Of a stretch of 26,481 nucleotides of DNA, positions 1 through 7,748 are shown piece after piece (the stretch's first letter is position 1; every line of letters starts with the position of its first letter). Origin of the DNA: Lentisphaeria bacterium UBA1791 (GTDB taxonomy: Bacteria > Verrucomicrobiota > Lentisphaeria > Victivallales > Victivallaceae); NCBI GenBank assembly GCA_002314455.1, contig DCFZ01000060.1:13192-39672 (forward strand), written 5' to 3'. The position numbers and the translations under genes were made by a program. The notes beneath the pieces are model-generated. The model was not told the DNA's origin. It searched no databases and worked only from the letters and a program-made list of their open reading frames with translations.

Positions 1-660
1 TACTTCGGCAAGACGCCGGTCGCCCCCGATCCGGAAGTGGTCAAGTGGGCGAGCCAGCAACTCGGCCTTGAACCGACCACCAAGTCGGTCGTCGAGATCA
101 ACGACGCTGATCCGAAACTCGGCATCAAGTACAACACCGAGCTGTTGCAGAAAGCGGGTCTCGAAGTCAACGATGAAAACATTTTCATCGCCGCCGCCTG
201 CGGCGAAAAGGGCATCAAATTCCTGCAGGGCGACCGTCCCTTCGGCATCCGCTACAAGGAAGCCGCGAAACCCGCGTCCGCCGGCAAAAGTGTCTACACC
301 GCCACGATCGACGGCAAGAGCATCGTCGTCGAAGCGGACGGCAAAAACGGCAGCTATACCGCCAAAATCAACGGCAAGAGCTATCAGGTCGCGCTCGGTG
401 AAGGCGCCGCGGCTCCGGCTGCGAATGCCCCCGCCGCCAGCGGCGAAGGCAGCAATGTTACGGCGCCGCTCCCCGGCACCGTGCTCAAAGTGCTCGTCAA
501 CAAGGGCGATCAGGTCAACGCCGGCGACACGCTGTTGATCCTCGAAGCGGTCAAGATGGAAAATGAGATCAAAGCCGACAAAGCGGGCACGGTCGCCGAG
601 ATCGCGGTCAGCAACGGTGCGGTCGTTTCCGCCGGCGACGTGCTGGTCACGCTGAACTAA
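1..660 (+). CDS. oadA: Oxaloacetate decarboxylase-type alpha subunit, C-terminal part (5' end outside window)
   Basis: The frame is open from base 1 and ends with TAA, giving 219 residues of a longer protein. The first 80 or so residues match the end of the carboxyltransferase part of OadA/pyruvate carboxylase subunit B proteins (YFGKTPVAPDPEVVKWA near the start). After an Ala/Pro-rich linker (about residues 129-147) comes a biotinyl domain with EAVKMENEI; the biotin-accepting Lys is codon 553-555. The family transfers CO2 from oxaloacetate (or a related acid) to biotin, which is then decarboxylated by the membrane beta subunit to pump Na+. oadB follows after 22 bases, which supports a decarboxylase rather than a pyruvate carboxylase. 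The biotin motif reads AVKM instead of the usual AMKM. Substrate is inferred; a methylmalonyl-CoA decarboxylase would normally have a different alpha subunit. Confidence 0.88.
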   Translation, partial: YFGKTPVAPDPEVVKWASQQLGLEPTTKSVVEINDADPKLGIKYNTELLQKAGLEVNDENIFIAAACGEKGIKFLQGDRPFGIRYKEAAKPASAGKSVYTATIDGKSIVVEADGKNGSYTAKINGKSYQVALGEGAAAPAANAPAASGEGSNVTAPLPGTVLKVLVNKGDQVNAGDTLLILEAVKMENEIKADKAGTVAEIAVSNGAVVSAGDVLVTLN

Positions 661-682
661 TCACAGGGAGTGCGAGATCATC

Positions 683-2308
683 ATGCTGAAAAAATTCTTT
701 CTGTTTGCGGCGCTCGCGGCAAGCTTCGCGCTCTTTGGCGCGAAACTTGAACTGCCCGCCGACGCGATCGAAATTGTCACGAGCACCGATCAGGATCCGC
801 TTTTCAAGTGGTATCAGGGTGCGGACAACATGCGCTATTTGGTCTACAACGGCAAAAAGAGCGCGACGCTCTTTTCGACCGCGATGGCAAAGAACCAGAT
901 CGTCGCCCCCGGCCGTGAACTGATGGTCATCAAGCCCGAGGGGTGGAGCAAAGGCAAAGTCAAGGCGGAAATTTCGCTCAAGGTCATCGATCTCATCGAC
1001 GGTTTCAACGGCTCAAAAGTACTTCAGCCGGGCGAGGTCGTCGCCAAGATGATGCCGGTCGAAGTCGCCTGCGATGCGGTCAACGAAGAAACGCCCGCCG
1101 CCAAAAAGCTCGACCAGAGCTGGGGCGACACCTTCAAGGGCTTGTGGGAAACCACCGGCATCTGCGACATCATCCAACAATCCAAGGCGAATTTTCACTC
1201 GACGTGGATCCTCGGTCTCGGCCGCGTGCTGATGATCGCGGTCGCGCTGGTGCTGATCTACCTTGCGATCGTCAAAGGGTTTGAGCCGCTCTTGCTGTTG
1301 CCGATCGGTTTCGGCGCGTTGCTTGCCAACATTCCGCTCGCCGGCATTTCCGGTCCCGACGGCTTGCAGGGCATGGTCTACAACGTCGGTATCGAAAGCG
1401 GCGTTTTCCCGTTGCTGATTTTCCTCGGCGTCGGTGCGATGACCGACTTCGGGCCGCTGATCGCCAACCCCAAGACGGCGTTGCTCGGCGGTGCCGCCCA
1501 GTTCGGCATTTTCACCGCGTTGCTCGGCGCGCTCGCGCTTTCCGCGTGGGTGCCCGGCATCACCTTTGATCTCAAGGACGCCGCTTCGATCGGCATCATC
1601 GGCGGCGCCGACGGACCGACCTCGATCTGGCTGACCAGCAAGCTCAGTCCGAAACTCCTCGGCGCGATCGCGGTCGCGGCGTACAGCTATATGGCGCTCG
1701 TGCCGATCATCCAGCCCCCGATCATGAAGCTTTTCACGACGGAAGCGGAACGCAAGATCAAAATGAAGCAGTTGCGTCCGGTCAGCAAGGTCGAAAAGAT
1801 CTGCTTTCCGATTATGATCACGCTGCTCTGCGCGTTCCTGTTGCCTGACGCGGCGCCGCTGATCGGCATGCTGATGTTCGGCAACCTCCTCAAGGAGTGC
1901 GGCGTGGCGGAGCGTCTCAACCAGACCGCGCAGAATGCCTTGATGAACATCGTCACGATCTTCCTCGGCATCGCGGTCGGCTCGAAACTCTCGGCGGATC
2001 AATTCCTCAGCTTGCAGACGCTCGGCATCCTCGCGATGGGGTGTGTCGCTTTCTGCGTCGGCACGGCGGCGGGCGTCATTTTCGCCAAGATCATGAATTG
2101 CTTCAGCAAGAACAAGATCAACCCGTTGATCGGTTCCGCCGGCGTTTCCGCGGTGCCGATGGCGGCGCGCGTTTCCAACAAAGTCGGCTTGGAAGCGGAT
2201 CCCTCGAACTATCTTTTGATGCACGCGATGGGCCCCAACGTCGCCGGCGTCATCGGTTCGGCGGTCGCCGCGGGCGTCTTGCTCAATATGCTCAAGAGCC
2301 TGATTTAA
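683..2308 (+). CDS. oadB: Na+-translocating decarboxylase beta subunit (OadB) with N-terminal extension
   Basis: The 541-residue product carries the conserved OadB core: FEPLLLLPIGFG from residue 200, GAMTDFGPL, GIIGGADGPTS with the key Asp at residue 310, AYSYMALVPIIQPPIMK, and NPLIGSAGVSAVPMAARV. This membrane subunit decarboxylates carboxybiotin on the alpha subunit and couples it to Na+ export. Classical OadB is about 430 residues and starts just before its first membrane helix. Here about 160 extra residues precede the FEPLLLL segment: a hydrophobic signal-like stretch (1-19) and then a soluble region (20-150) without membrane segments. The loop after the first core helices is shorter than I remember for the Klebsiella protein, by about 50 residues. 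The start at 683 has AGGGAG at 665-670, rather far upstream (12 bases), but the signal-like start supports it. Confidence 0.93.
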   Translation: MLKKFFLFAALAASFALFGAKLELPADAIEIVTSTDQDPLFKWYQGADNMRYLVYNGKKSATLFSTAMAKNQIVAPGRELMVIKPEGWSKGKVKAEISLKVIDLIDGFNGSKVLQPGEVVAKMMPVEVACDAVNEETPAAKKLDQSWGDTFKGLWETTGICDIIQQSKANFHSTWILGLGRVLMIAVALVLIYLAIVKGFEPLLLLPIGFGALLANIPLAGISGPDGLQGMVYNVGIESGVFPLLIFLGVGAMTDFGPLIANPKTALLGGAAQFGIFTALLGALALSAWVPGITFDLKDAASIGIIGGADGPTSIWLTSKLSPKLLGAIAVAAYSYMALVPIIQPPIMKLFTTEAERKIKMKQLRPVSKVEKICFPIMITLLCAFLLPDAAPLIGMLMFGNLLKECGVAERLNQTAQNALMNIVTIFLGIAVGSKLSADQFLSLQTLGILAMGCVAFCVGTAAGVIFAKIMNCFSKNKINPLIGSAGVSAVPMAARVSNKVGLEADPSNYLLMHAMGPNVAGVIGSAVAAGVLLNMLKSLI

Positions 2309-2321
2309 GGCTTTTTCCGCG

Positions 2322-3353
2322 ATGGAGGAGCTCGTTACATCCTTTGTGACGCCGACAACGCGCAAGCGTTGCTCCATCGCGCTCGCCGTCTACAACGGGG
2401 AGCGGTTCCTCGCGCAAATGCTCGAATCGCTTTTCCGGCAGACGGTGTTGCCGGACGAGGTGGTCATCTGCGATGACGCCTCGTCCGACGCTACCTTTGA
2501 GATCGTTTCGCGCTTTTGTACGCTCTACGCTCATTGCATCCGCTACGAGAGAAATCCCGAACGGCTCGGCGTTGCCAAAAATTTTGAAAAAGCAATCTCG
2601 CTGACCACCGGCGACATCATCTTTCTCGCCGATCAGGACGACGTCTGGCTGCCGGACAAGATCGAGAAACTCCGCGATCTGATCGCCGTCCAGCGTCACC
2701 CCTGCGGGGTTTTCTGCAACAGTCTGCTCACCAACGAGAAACTGCAACCGCTGTCCTGCACGCATTGGCAGTTGCGCCGTTTCGATCCGGGAATGCCGTT
2801 TCGAGGTATGGAGCAATTCCGCCGCTGTTGCACCATCGCGCCGATGGCGGGGCACAACATCGCCTTTGACGCGAGCTTCAAAAAGATTTTATTGCCCTTC
2901 CCCAATCTGGTCGCCTGCCACGACAACTGGATCGGCATCATCCTCGCCGCGCAGGAAGCGTGGCGCGTGTTGCCGGAAATCCTCACGCTTTACCGCCAGC
3001 ACGACCGCAACTTCTCGGGCATGCTCAAATGGCGGCGCCAGTATCAGCTCGCGATCCGTTCGCTCCGGCACAACAACGACGAATGGAACTACCGGCTGTA
3101 CCAGGCGTTTCTCGACCGGATGAAAGACTTCGCCCCCCCCTGCTCCGACGAAAAGATCGACTTCGCCATCGGGCGGCGCAACTACTCGCTCAACCGCAAA
3201 AATCTGTCGCGCACTTTTCTGAAACGGGTGATGCCGGTCGCGAAGCTCATCCTCAACGGCAGTTACCGCCGCTACGGACGCGGTTGGAAAAATGCCGTGC
3301 AAGATCTCTTTTTGCGTTCGTTCTTCTTCCCGGAGGCAACCCACAATGCCTGA
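2322..3353 (+). CDS. GT2-family glycosyltransferase
   Basis: The 343-residue product has the GT-A fold landmarks of family 2: SIALAVYNGERFL near the N-terminus, VVICDDASSDAT with Asp51-Asp52 for the nucleotide, and FLADQDDVWLPDKI with Asp106-Asp107 in the metal-binding position. The later CHDNWIGI is typical of rhamnosyl- or RfbF-like members that build cell-surface polysaccharides. Donor and acceptor cannot be told from sequence. There is no membrane segment, so it probably works on the cytoplasmic face. It starts 13 bases after oadB and its stop overlaps the start of the MFS gene by 8 bases. The start is uncertain: ATG 2322 has a TAAGG at 2306-2310, while an in-frame GTG at 2346 would also keep the whole domain. 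Confidence 0.85.
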   Translation: MEELVTSFVTPTTRKRCSIALAVYNGERFLAQMLESLFRQTVLPDEVVICDDASSDATFEIVSRFCTLYAHCIRYERNPERLGVAKNFEKAISLTTGDIIFLADQDDVWLPDKIEKLRDLIAVQRHPCGVFCNSLLTNEKLQPLSCTHWQLRRFDPGMPFRGMEQFRRCCTIAPMAGHNIAFDASFKKILLPFPNLVACHDNWIGIILAAQEAWRVLPEILTLYRQHDRNFSGMLKWRRQYQLAIRSLRHNNDEWNYRLYQAFLDRMKDFAPPCSDEKIDFAIGRRNYSLNRKNLSRTFLKRVMPVAKLILNGSYRRYGRGWKNAVQDLFLRSFFFPEATHNA

Positions 3354-4533
3354 AATCAACTGGCGGAAAAATCTGTGGTTCCTCTGGATCTCGCAGATGC
3401 TCGGCCTTGCCGGGTTCGCCGGAATCATGCCCTTCATCCCGCTTTTCATCAAGCAGAAATTCGGGATCACCGACGAGGTGCAACTGGGCGTGTGGGTTTC
3501 GGCATTCAACTTTTTCGGTATGGCAAGTTTCTGTTTGAGCAATCCCGTCTGGGGCATCCTCGCCGACCGCTACGGGCGGAAATTGATGCTGTTGCGCTCA
3601 AGTTTCTGCAACGCCGTCTGCTTTCCGCTTTTCGTCGTGATGCCCAATTGCGCGATGCTGGTGGTGATGCGCTTCATCGCTTCCAGTTTTTCCGGAACGA
3701 CGGCGGCGGCGCAGACTCTGATCGCGACAACCGTGCCGGAGGAAAAACAGGGATTCGCGCTCGGGTTGCTTTCCAGCGCCATCTGGAGCGGCACGATGCT
3801 CGGGTATATTTTCGGCTCGGTGATCGTCGATCAATTCGGCTTTACCTGGGGCTTTCTGCTCTGCGGCATCCTTTACGCGTTGAGCGGCTTGATCGTGCTC
3901 TTTTTCGTCAAGGAAAATTTCGTACCCCAGCCGAAAGAAAAACGCGGGGAATTCGCTTCCCAGTTTCGCGCGATGACACCGGCGGTGCTGACTTTGCTCG
4001 TGCTCTTTGTGTTGCTCGGCTTCGCCCGGCGTTTTGACGAACCCTATCTGGCGATGATGGTCGAACGCATCTCGTCAACGGCGCACAGCATCCGCTGGAC
4101 GGGCTACATCAGCGCGGCGGCGGCGGCGGGCGGCATCCTTTCCGGCATCGTCATCGGCAGGCTCTGCGACCGCTACGCGCCCTATCTCGTCGCGTTGCCG
4201 ATGCTGTTGCTGGCTTGTCTCGGGCTGGTCGGTCAGGGAATGTCAACCAACGTCAGAATGCTTGCGGCAATGCGCTTTCTCACCTACTTTGCCGGCGGCG
4301 GATTGGAACCGGCATTTCTGAAACTCCTCGCCAAGGAAACGCCCCTGGCGCACCGCGGCACCGTTTTCGGCTTTTCGATGAGCGCGCGCATGCTCGGAAT
4401 TTTTTCGGCGGCGGGGGCGAGCGGGATCGTCCTTTTCCACTTCGGCTTGCGGCAGGTCTATTTCACGGCGGCGATTATGATGCTCGTGCTGTTGCCGCTG
4501 ATGTGGCTCTACAAAGTACGCTTTTCCAAGTAG
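3346..4533 (+). CDS. MFS transporter, MdtG-like
   Basis: This 395-residue protein has about twelve hydrophobic helices and the MFS motif A LADRYGRKLMLL between helices 2 and 3. The order and wording of its N-terminal half (INWRKNL, MPFIPLF, NPVWGILADRYGRK, ALIATTVPEE-type segment) resemble the MdtG/YceE drug-efflux group, so export of small molecules by proton antiport is likely; the substrate is unknown. I place the start at ATG 3346, not at the longer in-frame ATG 3292, because GGAGG at 3332-3336 sits 9 bases upstream and the protein then begins MPEINWRKN as in the family. The ATG lies inside the last codons of the glycosyltransferase, so translation is probably coupled. The 3' end meets a convergent gene 6 bases away. 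Confidence 0.88.
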   Translation: MPEINWRKNLWFLWISQMLGLAGFAGIMPFIPLFIKQKFGITDEVQLGVWVSAFNFFGMASFCLSNPVWGILADRYGRKLMLLRSSFCNAVCFPLFVVMPNCAMLVVMRFIASSFSGTTAAAQTLIATTVPEEKQGFALGLLSSAIWSGTMLGYIFGSVIVDQFGFTWGFLLCGILYALSGLIVLFFVKENFVPQPKEKRGEFASQFRAMTPAVLTLLVLFVLLGFARRFDEPYLAMMVERISSTAHSIRWTGYISAAAAAGGILSGIVIGRLCDRYAPYLVALPMLLLACLGLVGQGMSTNVRMLAAMRFLTYFAGGGLEPAFLKLLAKETPLAHRGTVFGFSMSARMLGIFSAAGASGIVLFHFGLRQVYFTAAIMMLVLLPLMWLYKVRFSK

Positions 4534-4550
4534 AAAAAGCTACTTTTTTT
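4528..4550 (+). terminator. Terminator-like hairpin shared by two convergent genes
   Basis: AAGTAG (4528-4533) and CTACTT (4540-4545) form a 6-bp stem with loop AAAAAG, followed on the plus strand by a T run to 4550. The stem consists of the Lys-stop codons of the two convergent genes. The stem is short and AT-rich, so termination strength is uncertain; the T tail favours the plus strand (end of the oad operon). Confidence 0.45.
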
Positions 4551-5706
4551 GACCGTTTTCAAAATAGGCGATCAATGCCGGATCCAGTTGCGGAATTTCC
4601 TGCGGCAGATTGCCGTTGCGCATTGATTGATGCCCGAGAACGCCCGTCGCCACCGCGTTGCGCGCGGCAACGGGGGTGACGCTGGTCTTGGCGCCATTCA
4701 TCACGAAGTCAAAGAAATTCTGCAAAATCATCGGGTCGGAACCGCCGTGCGTACCTTCTGCCGGCGCGAGGTGATAGACGATATCGGGGGTCTGCCGCGA
4801 AGTCCGGCGCGTCCAGACGTGGAGCTCGCATTGGCCGTCGTCACCGATATTCTCAATGCGCCCGCGCGTACCGATAAAGGTGTAGTTGCGTTCGGCGTCG
4901 GGGGTGTAGTGACATTGCAGATAACTTGCCTGCATTCCGTTGTCGAGCTGCATCATAATCATATTGTGATCCTCGACGTCGATGACGGGGGAGTAACCGC
5001 TCTGCTCCAGCGGAGGGTAGCGCATGCCGTTGAAATCGGCTTCCCCCGGCTCGCCGGGATCGCGCCGCGCACACCGGTTGTAAACGGAAAGTTGCCCCAT
5101 CCCGACGACGCGGCGAGTGTAGCCGCCCATCAAAAAGTGCATCACGTCGATGTCGTGCGCGCCCTTTTGCAACAGCAGGCCCGTCGTGTTCTTTCTCTCG
5201 GAATGCCAGTCGCGGAAATAGGCGTCGCCGCCGTACGCGACGAAATGGCGGCACCAGCCGCATTGGATCTCGCCGATCAACCCCGAATCTATGATCTCTT
5301 TCATCTTGCAGATGACGGGGTAGTAGCGCATATTGTGACCGATGAAAAGGCGGCTCCCCGTGCGGCGGGCGGTCTCGAGCATGCGGTCGCACCCCTCGAT
5401 TGTGATTGCCATCGGCTTTTCGCAGTAGACCGCCAGTTTCGCCTCGAGCGCGGCGCAGGCTTGCTCCTCGTGGAGGAAGTCCGGAGAAGTGAGAAACACC
5501 GCCTGGATCGAACGGTCGGCAAGCAGAGAATCAAGATCGCCGTAAAGTTTCGCCTGCGGAAATTTTTCCGCGAACTTCCGGCGCGCCGCTTCGGAAACGT
5601 CCATTCCGGCGACGAGCTGCCAGCCTTTTTCCGGCTGTGCCGCCGCTTCGGCGAGCGCCGTGCCGCGCGAAGATAAGCCGACCATCGCAAACGAAATCGT
5701 TTTCAT
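4540..5706 (-). CDS. Gfo/Idh/MocA-family oxidoreductase
   Basis: The 388-residue product has an N-terminal Rossmann fold (FAMVGLSSRGTALAEAA, residues 6-22, replacing the usual GxGxxG) and the family signature YCEKPMAI with Lys97, which binds the cofactor nicotinamide and substrate. GAHDIDVMH (182-190) holds the Asp/His pair of the active site. These enzymes are NAD(P)-dependent sugar or cyclitol dehydrogenases; the substrate is not evident. No Tat or Sec signal is present, so it is cytoplasmic. I use ATG 5706, with GAGGA (5716-5720 on this strand) 9 bases before it, rather than the much longer open frame to 6174, which runs through the upstream gene in another frame. It is the last gene of a minus-strand operon, 17 bases after the CDF transporter. 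Confidence 0.9.
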   Translation of the reverse strand: MKTISFAMVGLSSRGTALAEAAAQPEKGWQLVAGMDVSEAARRKFAEKFPQAKLYGDLDSLLADRSIQAVFLTSPDFLHEEQACAALEAKLAVYCEKPMAITIEGCDRMLETARRTGSRLFIGHNMRYYPVICKMKEIIDSGLIGEIQCGWCRHFVAYGGDAYFRDWHSERKNTTGLLLQKGAHDIDVMHFLMGGYTRRVVGMGQLSVYNRCARRDPGEPGEADFNGMRYPPLEQSGYSPVIDVEDHNMIMMQLDNGMQASYLQCHYTPDAERNYTFIGTRGRIENIGDDGQCELHVWTRRTSRQTPDIVYHLAPAEGTHGGSDPMILQNFFDFVMNGAKTSVTPVAARNAVATGVLGHQSMRNGNLPQEIPQLDPALIAYFENGQKK

Positions 5707-5723
5707 CGGGAAAAATCCTCTAT

Positions 5724-6896
5724 CTATACATAGGCGTAAATGAACTGAATGGCAAGTTTCACATCCGGATCGAACTTCGCCAGCATCGCGGTCAAGGTAC
5801 AGCAGATTTCCTCGTTGCTGCAGCTGTAGGTGCGCGGCGTCAGCATGTGGAAGTGAAGCGTCTTTTGCTTTTCGTCGACCCAGAAATCGTAGACCTTGAA
5901 AACGGGATCGAAATGGCCGACCGCATTTTCGAGGCGGACCCGCCATTTTTTGACCAGTTGATCGTCGTTGCTGAAAGGATCGCAGTGCAACGTCAAGCGG
6001 ATCGGCAGTTCCTGTGCAACCGCGACCTCGGCGTTTTCGAGAATGTCGTGCATCGACACGAGGTCGCCGCCGTGGTCGACTTCGGCGTGGGCGGTGGCGA
6101 AGTAAAGATTGGGCCCGTAGTTGTGCATGATGACGTCGTGCACGCCGTGAATGCCCTTTTGCGCGAGGAGGCATTTGCGCAGATTTTCGACCAGTTCCGC
6201 ATCGGGCGGCACGCCGAGCAGCGGATTGGCGGCGCCGAGCAAGAGATCAATGCCGCCCCAGATGATGAAAACCGCCACGACGACGCCGGTGACGCCGTCG
6301 ACCGGAAACGCCGTATAGCGCGACGCGATCAGACCGACCAGCACGATGACGGTCGAAATGAGGTCGCTCAAGCTGTCGAACGCCTGCGCTTTCAAAATCG
6401 TCGAATCGATCTTTTTGCCGATCGCGCGGTAAAAGAAAAAGAGCCACACCTTAAAGAGCAACGTTCCGGCGATCAGCGCGATCAGCGGCCAGTCGTTCAG
6501 CGTGGCAACGGGATGGATGATGCGCACGACGGCTTCCTTGAAAAAATTGACGCCGACGGAAATGATGATCGTCGCGACGATCAGCGCGGAAACGTATTCG
6601 ATCCTGCCGTGGCCGAAAGGATGTTCGTTGTCGGCGGGCTTGCCGGACATCTTGAAGCCGGTCAGCGTGATGACGGAACTGCCCGCGTCGGAAAGGTTGT
6701 TGACGGCGTCGGCGCCGAGCGCGATGCTGCCGGAAAGGATCGCCGCCGTCATTTTAATGGCGGAAAGGATCAGATTGACGGCGATGCCGACCGCGCCGGA
6801 AAGCATCCCGTAACGAAGCCGCACCACGGGATCCTGACACAAAGCGTGGTTGCGGACGAAAAGCCGGATCAACAAATGGGTCAACATCATTTTCAC
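5724..6896 (-). CDS. Cation diffusion facilitator (CDF) family metal transporter
   Basis: The 390-residue protein has the six-helix CDF core followed by a cytosolic metal-binding domain. NNLSD (66-70) in helix 2 and DSLSD (174-178) in helix 5 are the transport-site positions, and HPFGHGRIEY (92-101) is the conserved linker. In YiiP the first site is D-x3-D and H-x3-D; here it is N-x3-D and D-x3-D, a pattern I associate with a manganese/iron-leaning bacterial subgroup, but the metal cannot be assigned. The C-terminal half is His-rich around residues 235-270 and has an extra tail of about 60 residues beyond the usual domain. The GTG start at 6896 shares GTGA with the stop of the upstream gene; ATG 6890 is the alternative. 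Confidence 0.9.
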   Translation of the reverse strand: MKMMLTHLLIRLFVRNHALCQDPVVRLRYGMLSGAVGIAVNLILSAIKMTAAILSGSIALGADAVNNLSDAGSSVITLTGFKMSGKPADNEHPFGHGRIEYVSALIVATIIISVGVNFFKEAVVRIIHPVATLNDWPLIALIAGTLLFKVWLFFFYRAIGKKIDSTILKAQAFDSLSDLISTVIVLVGLIASRYTAFPVDGVTGVVVAVFIIWGGIDLLLGAANPLLGVPPDAELVENLRKCLLAQKGIHGVHDVIMHNYGPNLYFATAHAEVDHGGDLVSMHDILENAEVAVAQELPIRLTLHCDPFSNDDQLVKKWRVRLENAVGHFDPVFKVYDFWVDEKQKTLHFHMLTPRTYSCSNEEICCTLTAMLAKFDPDVKLAIQFIYAYV

Positions 6897-7747
6897 CCGA
6901 TCTCGATCGCATCGCCGACGGCGGTGATGACCTGCCGATAATTCAGCGAAACAAAATTCCCCATTTCGTGCCCGTAACGAAGCCCGGCGAGCACGCCGCC
7001 TTTGACTTGGCGCGTCACGCGAGAGAGCAAACCATTCAGCTCTTCTTCGGATGCGTTGGTACCGGAAAATTCACCGAAAACGACCCCCGCGCAATCGGCA
7101 AAGACGCCGCAAGTTTGCAACTGCGTCAGAACGCGGTCGAGCCGGTAAAGCGGTTCGCCGACGTCCTCGAGCACGAGGACTCGCCCGCGGCAGTCGGGGA
7201 AGTGCCCGGTGCCGCAGAGGCTCGCCGCGACGGTGGCGTTGCCGGCGAGCAATTTTCCGCAAAAAGTTCCTCTTTTCAGCACCGTCAAATGATCGATTCG
7301 GCGCGGCGCGCCGGATAACGCGCGCCACGCATTTTCCTGCGTTTCGTCGTCGTAGGTGAAAAACTTTTCCGCCATCGGGAGCGCGACGGGAATCGCGATC
7401 CGGTGGCGTTCGATCGCCCACAAAAGCGCGGTGAGATCGCTGAAGCCGGCGACAAATTTATCCGTCGCGGGCAACAATGACAGTTGATCCAGCAGATGTG
7501 CACAACCGAAACCGCCGCGGGCGGCGAGAATCAGATCGACCGCCTCGTCGCGCCAGAGCATTTCAAGGTCGGCAAAGCGATCTTCGGCGCTTCCGGAAAG
7601 ATAGCCGCATTTCCCGGTGGCGTGGGGCGTCACCTTGACGGCAAAGCCCTTTTGGCGCAAAAATTCGATGCCGCGCGCGAAGCGGTCGGGATCGACCGGT
7701 CCCGCCGGCGCGCAAACGCCGATCGTGTGAATCTGCCGGAAGCGCAT
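6893..7747 (-). CDS. S66-family LD-carboxypeptidase
   Basis: The 284-residue protein matches muramoyltetrapeptide (LD-) carboxypeptidases, cytoplasmic enzymes that remove the terminal D-Ala from recycled murein tetrapeptides (LdcA-like), although some members act on microcin C-type peptides (MccF). The Ser-Glu-His triad is visible: nucleophile Ser103 in AGFSDLTAL, Glu194 in VLEDVGEPLYRLDR, and His260 in GLRYGHEMGN. The substrate-side segment CGYLSGSAEDR (47-57) and ARGGFG (76-81) are also typical. No signal peptide is present, consistent with murein recycling. The gene starts one base after the ribBA stop and overlaps the CDF gene by 4 bases, so it is embedded in an operon. Confidence 0.9.
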   Translation of the reverse strand: MRFRQIHTIGVCAPAGPVDPDRFARGIEFLRQKGFAVKVTPHATGKCGYLSGSAEDRFADLEMLWRDEAVDLILAARGGFGCAHLLDQLSLLPATDKFVAGFSDLTALLWAIERHRIAIPVALPMAEKFFTYDDETQENAWRALSGAPRRIDHLTVLKRGTFCGKLLAGNATVAASLCGTGHFPDCRGRVLVLEDVGEPLYRLDRVLTQLQTCGVFADCAGVVFGEFSGTNASEEELNGLLSRVTRQVKGGVLAGLRYGHEMGNFVSLNYRQVITAVGDAIEIG

Positions 7748-7748
7748 T

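Noticed and set aside
1013..2377. 454-residue open frame on the minus strand opposite oadB
   Set aside because: Arg/Asp/His-rich shadow of a clear membrane protein gene, with no motif and no ribosome site.
5707..6174. N-terminal extension of the Gfo/Idh/MocA gene
   Set aside because: The added residues are antigenic-like Arg-rich shadow of the CDF gene, while ATG 5706 has a ribosome site and starts the Rossmann fold.
5637..6941. 434-residue plus-strand frame opposite the CDF gene, and similar plus-strand frames at 7758-8972 and 23570-24793
   Set aside because: Antisense shadows of well-recognised proteins; no own start signals or motifs.
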